From NCBI GenBank assembly GCA_003024985.2, contig PXIH01S0039624.1: a stretch of 10,888 bases of DNA; one strand, given 5' to 3'. Below the pieces are notes generated by a model. The model was not told the origin of the DNA. It did no database searches and saw only the letters and a list, made by a program, of their open reading frames with translations. This document shows positions 7,572 through 10,888 of this stretch, piece by piece. Numbering within the stretch: position 1 is the stretch's first letter; every line of letters starts with the position of its first letter. A program made the translations under genes and the position numbers. Origin of the DNA: Euperipatoides rowelli (Eukaryota > Onychophora > Udeonychophora > Euonychophora > Peripatopsidae).

Positions 7572-8046
7572 CTCTCAATAAACAGGTTGTCAAATTCAAA
7601 TTGAGACACATTAATCAAAGAAGGCAAATAATGTAAATTTTGATATATTTTTTTTTACATAGCCTATTATAGCACCTTTTGTATGACTTATGCTACTTCA
7701 GTAGTTGTGTTTAATTAACTTATGTTTATAATACTTTCAAGCCCGCCGCCGAGTGATTATTATCTTCACTCTCTTTTTGCCTTTGTTTTTATTTATTTTG
7801 GTCAGGGAAACTAACCTAAATTAAATCTTGTCCATTAATTCTGTTTTCATACTTTTTTGTTAGTTCAGCTGCACTTTATTGTGTGTCCCCTGGCTGTTTA
7901 ATTTTTTTTTTTGAAGAGTAGTATTGTTTATCACTCTGAAAGTTATTCACCCCAGACAGAGTAAAGGAATTAATTTTTTAAAGATATTTTGGGTGTATTA
8001 TCGAAAATAGAATTTTCTCAAAATGAAATTAATTCTAATTCTGTTC
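7572..8046. other. AT-rich spacer before copy 2
   Basis: No gene or known element is recognised. A short GC-rich island, GCCCGCCGCCGAG (7741-7753), stands out against the AT-rich background and leads into a weak GAGTGA/TCACTC hairpin. The stretch ends at the start of copy 2 at 8047. Confidence 0.6.
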
Positions 8047-9149
8047 TAATTTTTATTTCAAACTTTAAATTGTAATTTTTAATGCTGTCAGCCCCACAAT
8101 ATTAGTAGTCGGCTAAATCGTTTGTCACTCTGTTTGATATTTAATTTTTAAGCTTATTTATATTGTTCCACAGTAGGAACTGTTTAAAAATTGATTTTAA
8201 ATAATTTTTTTATTCAGCCTTTGTATTAGAATTGTATATATCACGAAGTTGTAGTTATAATGTGTTCTGTTAATCTTAGTAGCAATTTGGTATTGCATTT
8301 ATTTAATATGTATTTGAATTATGACATTGGATTCATACTTTTCTTTCCACTCCTAAAGAGTGAGAAGGAGCTGGGAAATAAGTTTATGTTATTAATTTTT
8401 ATTTCCCTTTTAATTGATATTTTTTTTACCTTATTGAAATTTTTTTTAAATTAAATTTATCCCTGACTCTCACCAAGTTTGTTTTATTTAATTATTAAGT
8501 TGTATATATTCTGCAGCTGGAGTTAATTTTTTTGGACGTTATTTTGTTTCTATTTTTGATTATTTGCTGTTGTCTCATTCTGACTGCATCTTTCTTTCCA
8601 TTTAAACTTTGTTGTCATCATGTCAGCTTAATTGGTAGTAAGCTGTCATTTTGGTCTTCTTGTGTACGTGTAGTAAAAGCGCTTTGCAACATTATTGTTT
8701 GAATGACACATATCGCTGTGATTTAGATAGTGACATTTGCTAATATTTTTTAATTGAATTCTAAATGATTGTATTTGATTTTATTTGCATTAATATTTTA
8801 ATTTAACATTTGTTTATATTTTAATTAACAAAATTTATTTGGTGCTCATGATCATTAGATATTGTTAGAGTAGTTTTAAAAGCATGATCATTCCTTGCCC
8901 TTTATTAAATTGCCATTTGAAATAAACTTTTAATTAAATTGACATTTTGTATTTACATTCGGACTGTCACTCAAGAGTGATTAAATTTATGCAATTTGTG
9001 ATTTATGAACTTTTGAATTTCTTATCAACAAATTGAAGTCAACAGGAATTGTGTTCTTTGTCTTAGGAATGTACTGTACTATAGCTTAGCACATCAAACA
9101 CTGAGATAATTTGATTTTAGCTCACTTGCATTGTTCCTGAGTTGGAAGT

Positions 9150-9203
9150 ACCATCCCAAATCAATATGGAGTCCTACCAGACTCCATATTGATTTGGGAT
9201 GGT
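9150..9203. repeat. Perfect hairpin, 24-bp arms, 6-nt loop
   Basis: Bases 9150-9173 are the exact reverse complement of 9180-9203, with the loop CTACCA between them. The copy 1 equivalent (1052-1088) keeps the right arm, with one difference (C at 1073 versus A at 9188), but only 8 bases of the left arm. The left arm in copy 2 matches the copy-2 version of the right arm, including that variable base. This fits fold-back template switching during replication in copy 2, or loss of the arm in copy 1. A transcript would fold strongly here, but no small-RNA function can be claimed. Confidence 0.95.
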
Positions 9204-9607
9204 GACTTATGGGAATTTTGAACCAAAAACCACAGGTTACTGAACTTGTGTAGGCACACTGAATTTGGAGAAATTAATGTGAAATGGATCTAATTTCTGA
9301 ACTATTTATTGATTGACTAATGGTTAACTAGACATCAACTAAGATTATGAAAAGCGTGTGAGTTTATGTGGATTATGACAGGGAGTGAAGATATTTGGGG
9401 AGAGAAAAACTATTTAAGCTGGTACAGTAGATTATTAAGATACATTATCATGGAATTGTCATATGATTCAAGATAATTTTTATATAAATGATTAAGGAAG
9501 AGAATTAAGTGAAGAAGATTATTAAAGAACTAAGTAAGAATTGCTGTTAAGATGAGTTCCTATGCAGAAGTCAATATGAGCCAATAAGTGTTCCTGTATT
9601 AAAAAAA

Positions 9608-9646
9608 ATTCTGTCTTTGAAAATAACCCTGAAGTAAAGACAGAAT
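9608..9646 (+). repeat. Short stem-loop kept in both copies (copy 2)
   Basis: ATTCTGTCTTT (9608-9618) pairs over 11 bp with AAAGACAGAAT (9636-9646) across a 17-base loop. It is three base pairs longer than the copy 1 stem. This could reflect RNA structure, but one pair of copies is weak support. Confidence 0.5.
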
Positions 9647-10550
9647 GCTGGTCGTAATGATGAAGATATTGACATGATGCTGAATCAAAATGAAGAATAT
9701 CTAATTGAGTGTTTTCATGCAGAATGGAGTTATCCGTCCAGTCACCAAAGTAAACTAAGACTCCTGTACAAGCAAACTTGAAAGAAAAATCAAAGCTGTA
9801 CATGAATAAAGTCATGATCCCATGAATGAATGCCGACAAGTGTGTGTGCCGAAAATAAAACTTTTCAACATCGACATCAAGCCATTTGAGTGTTTTTAAA
9901 CATTGGAAATCTTCTTTGGAGCAGTCAATGCGAGTGTAGGCCTACCAATGGACAAACAATTTTGAAAGTTAATTAAGGTAACTTTTTCCTCTTTTATAAA
10001 AGGGCAATTTTTATGTACAGTATAACTAAGTTTAATTGATCATGCACCATTGTAGAGTTGTTAAATTTTAGCATATGATAAGACATTTTTATTTAATGTT
10101 TGTATGCATCTTTAACTTGTTTAGAATGACATATTAATTAATGGTTAATATATGAAGTGTTTAAAGATCATTATTGTGTTAACTTATATGAACCATGGCC
10201 ATTATGGCTAAAATAAATTTAAATATGAATTGCTAAATCTCTGAGATGATGTGATCATTTAAAGGTGTGTTCAGGCATACAAACTGTATTTAATTGTCCA
10301 TTTAGTGTTTTTATTTTTATACAGTATTAATTGAATTTATTAAGGTATGTTTTTAGTTAAATTTTAAATCATGTTTGATTTAATCAATTTAGTCAATATA
10401 CAATATTTAGGCATGTAGATAGGCTGCACTAAGATAATAGTAAGTCCTATTCTGAAGCAAGGTGTCAAATACTTGTTTTTGCTATAACTGTATTCTCTAG
10501 TTTCTTCTTCTGGAAATGTTGTGTTTCTTATATAAATTAGGATGAATTTT

Positions 10551-10888
10551 TTTATTTCAGATACAGTTTGCTGTTGAAGTATAGATTTTTTAAAGTTAGT
10601 TAAGTCCAGTCTAATCTAAATGCTTTAATTCTAGGGACACCCAAAATATATTTGACTTCACAAAATTTCAAACAGAAACAGAAAAAAATAAAGCCAAGTA
10701 AAATTCAGGTATATAATGTGCTACCCTAGCTGCCAGTGGAGTTAAAAGAGTAAAATATTCGGTTTCTCCAACTTCTTAACCATCTTACACTAACTGAGAG
10801 GATAAATCAGAATTAGTGACCTGATGCGGGAGATAACCAAATGTTTAGCCAAAATTGTATAGTTGTGTAGATTTAAATTAGAGTTAGG
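10551..10888 (+). repeat. Large direct repeat, copy 2, right block
   Basis: This is the counterpart of 4930-5488. It joins directly onto the left block of copy 2, so copy 2 is more compact than copy 1 by about 2.6 kb plus 221 bases. The join at 10722-10730 reads TACCCTAGC, which fuses copy 1 base 5106 to base 5328 across a shared CCT. The window ends while the match is still running. Confidence 0.93.

Larger units (their letters stand above)
8047..10544 (+). repeat. Large direct repeat, copy 2, left block
   Basis: This is the second copy of the sequence at 1-2344, in the same orientation. Differences from copy 1 include an extra half of a hairpin at 9150-9203, an insertion of roughly 55 bases near 9813-9870 that brings a second AATAAA at about 9853, and a rearranged patch near 8505-8540. 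Many long stretches match copy 1 almost exactly, for example 9267-9440 against 1150-1330. The block stops matching copy 1 just after the shared AGGATG at about 10544. There copy 1 carries about 2.6 kb that copy 2 lacks. No coding potential is conserved between the two copies. Confidence 0.95.

Noticed and set aside
9522-9839. 105-codon minus-strand open frame, the longest in the window
   Set aside because: The aligned frame in copy 1 contains a TGA after ENT, and other differences change amino acids freely. It looks like a chance frame in a noncoding repeat.
1-10888. CRISPR array, operon or other prokaryotic system
   Set aside because: There are no regularly spaced short repeats, no adjacent long open frames and no ribosome binding sites. 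SINE and homopolymer content indicate a eukaryotic genome.

Overview
This is an AT-rich, intron-like or intergenic stretch of an animal nuclear genome, probably an invertebrate. The evidence is long poly-T/poly-A tracts, scarce CpG, no long open reading frame, no bacterial-style gene spacing, a tRNA-derived SINE with target-site duplications, and decayed coding fragments. The species cannot be named from the sequence. Three isolated N bases (3933, 5180, 7159) are assembly ambiguities. No intact protein-coding gene or functional RNA gene can be supported.

The dominant structure is a large direct duplication with a period of about 8 kb. Bases 1-2344 recur at 8047-10544, and bases 4930-5488 recur at 10551-10888, where the window ends in mid-copy. 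The first 52 bases of both copies are identical. Divergence elsewhere is uneven: about 94% identity by eye around 1140-1260, but clearly lower in patches such as 52-180. Copy 1 carries about 2.6 kb (2345-4929) that copy 2 lacks, and a second 221-bp segment (5107-5327) that is also missing from copy 2.

Region by region. 1-2344: left part of copy 1, with a purine-rich, well-conserved core near 1196-1790. 2345-4929: the copy-1-only block, holding a 20-bp-arm palindrome (2470-2510), a decayed transposase-like fragment (about 2896-3042), a minus-strand terminal-exon-like fragment (3321-3170), a full minus-strand SINE (3483-3751) with 12-bp target-site duplications, and a 71-bp tandem duplication (4651-4794). 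4930-5488: right part of the duplicated unit, including a 32-nt microexon-like segment (5127-5158). 5489-7241: T/G-rich low-complexity DNA with a 13-G run, an 18-A run and a possible old tRNA-SINE relic (about 6990-7060). 7242-7571: a relic coding frame split by one stop. 7572-8046: AT-rich DNA with no recognisable feature. 8047-10888: copy 2, distinguished by a perfect 24-bp-arm hairpin (9150-9203).

Nothing here forms an operon or a recognisable multi-gene system. The window is best read as an old tandem segmental duplication, possibly part of a larger repeat array or a noncoding transcription unit, remodelled by indels, a SINE insertion and fold-back events.
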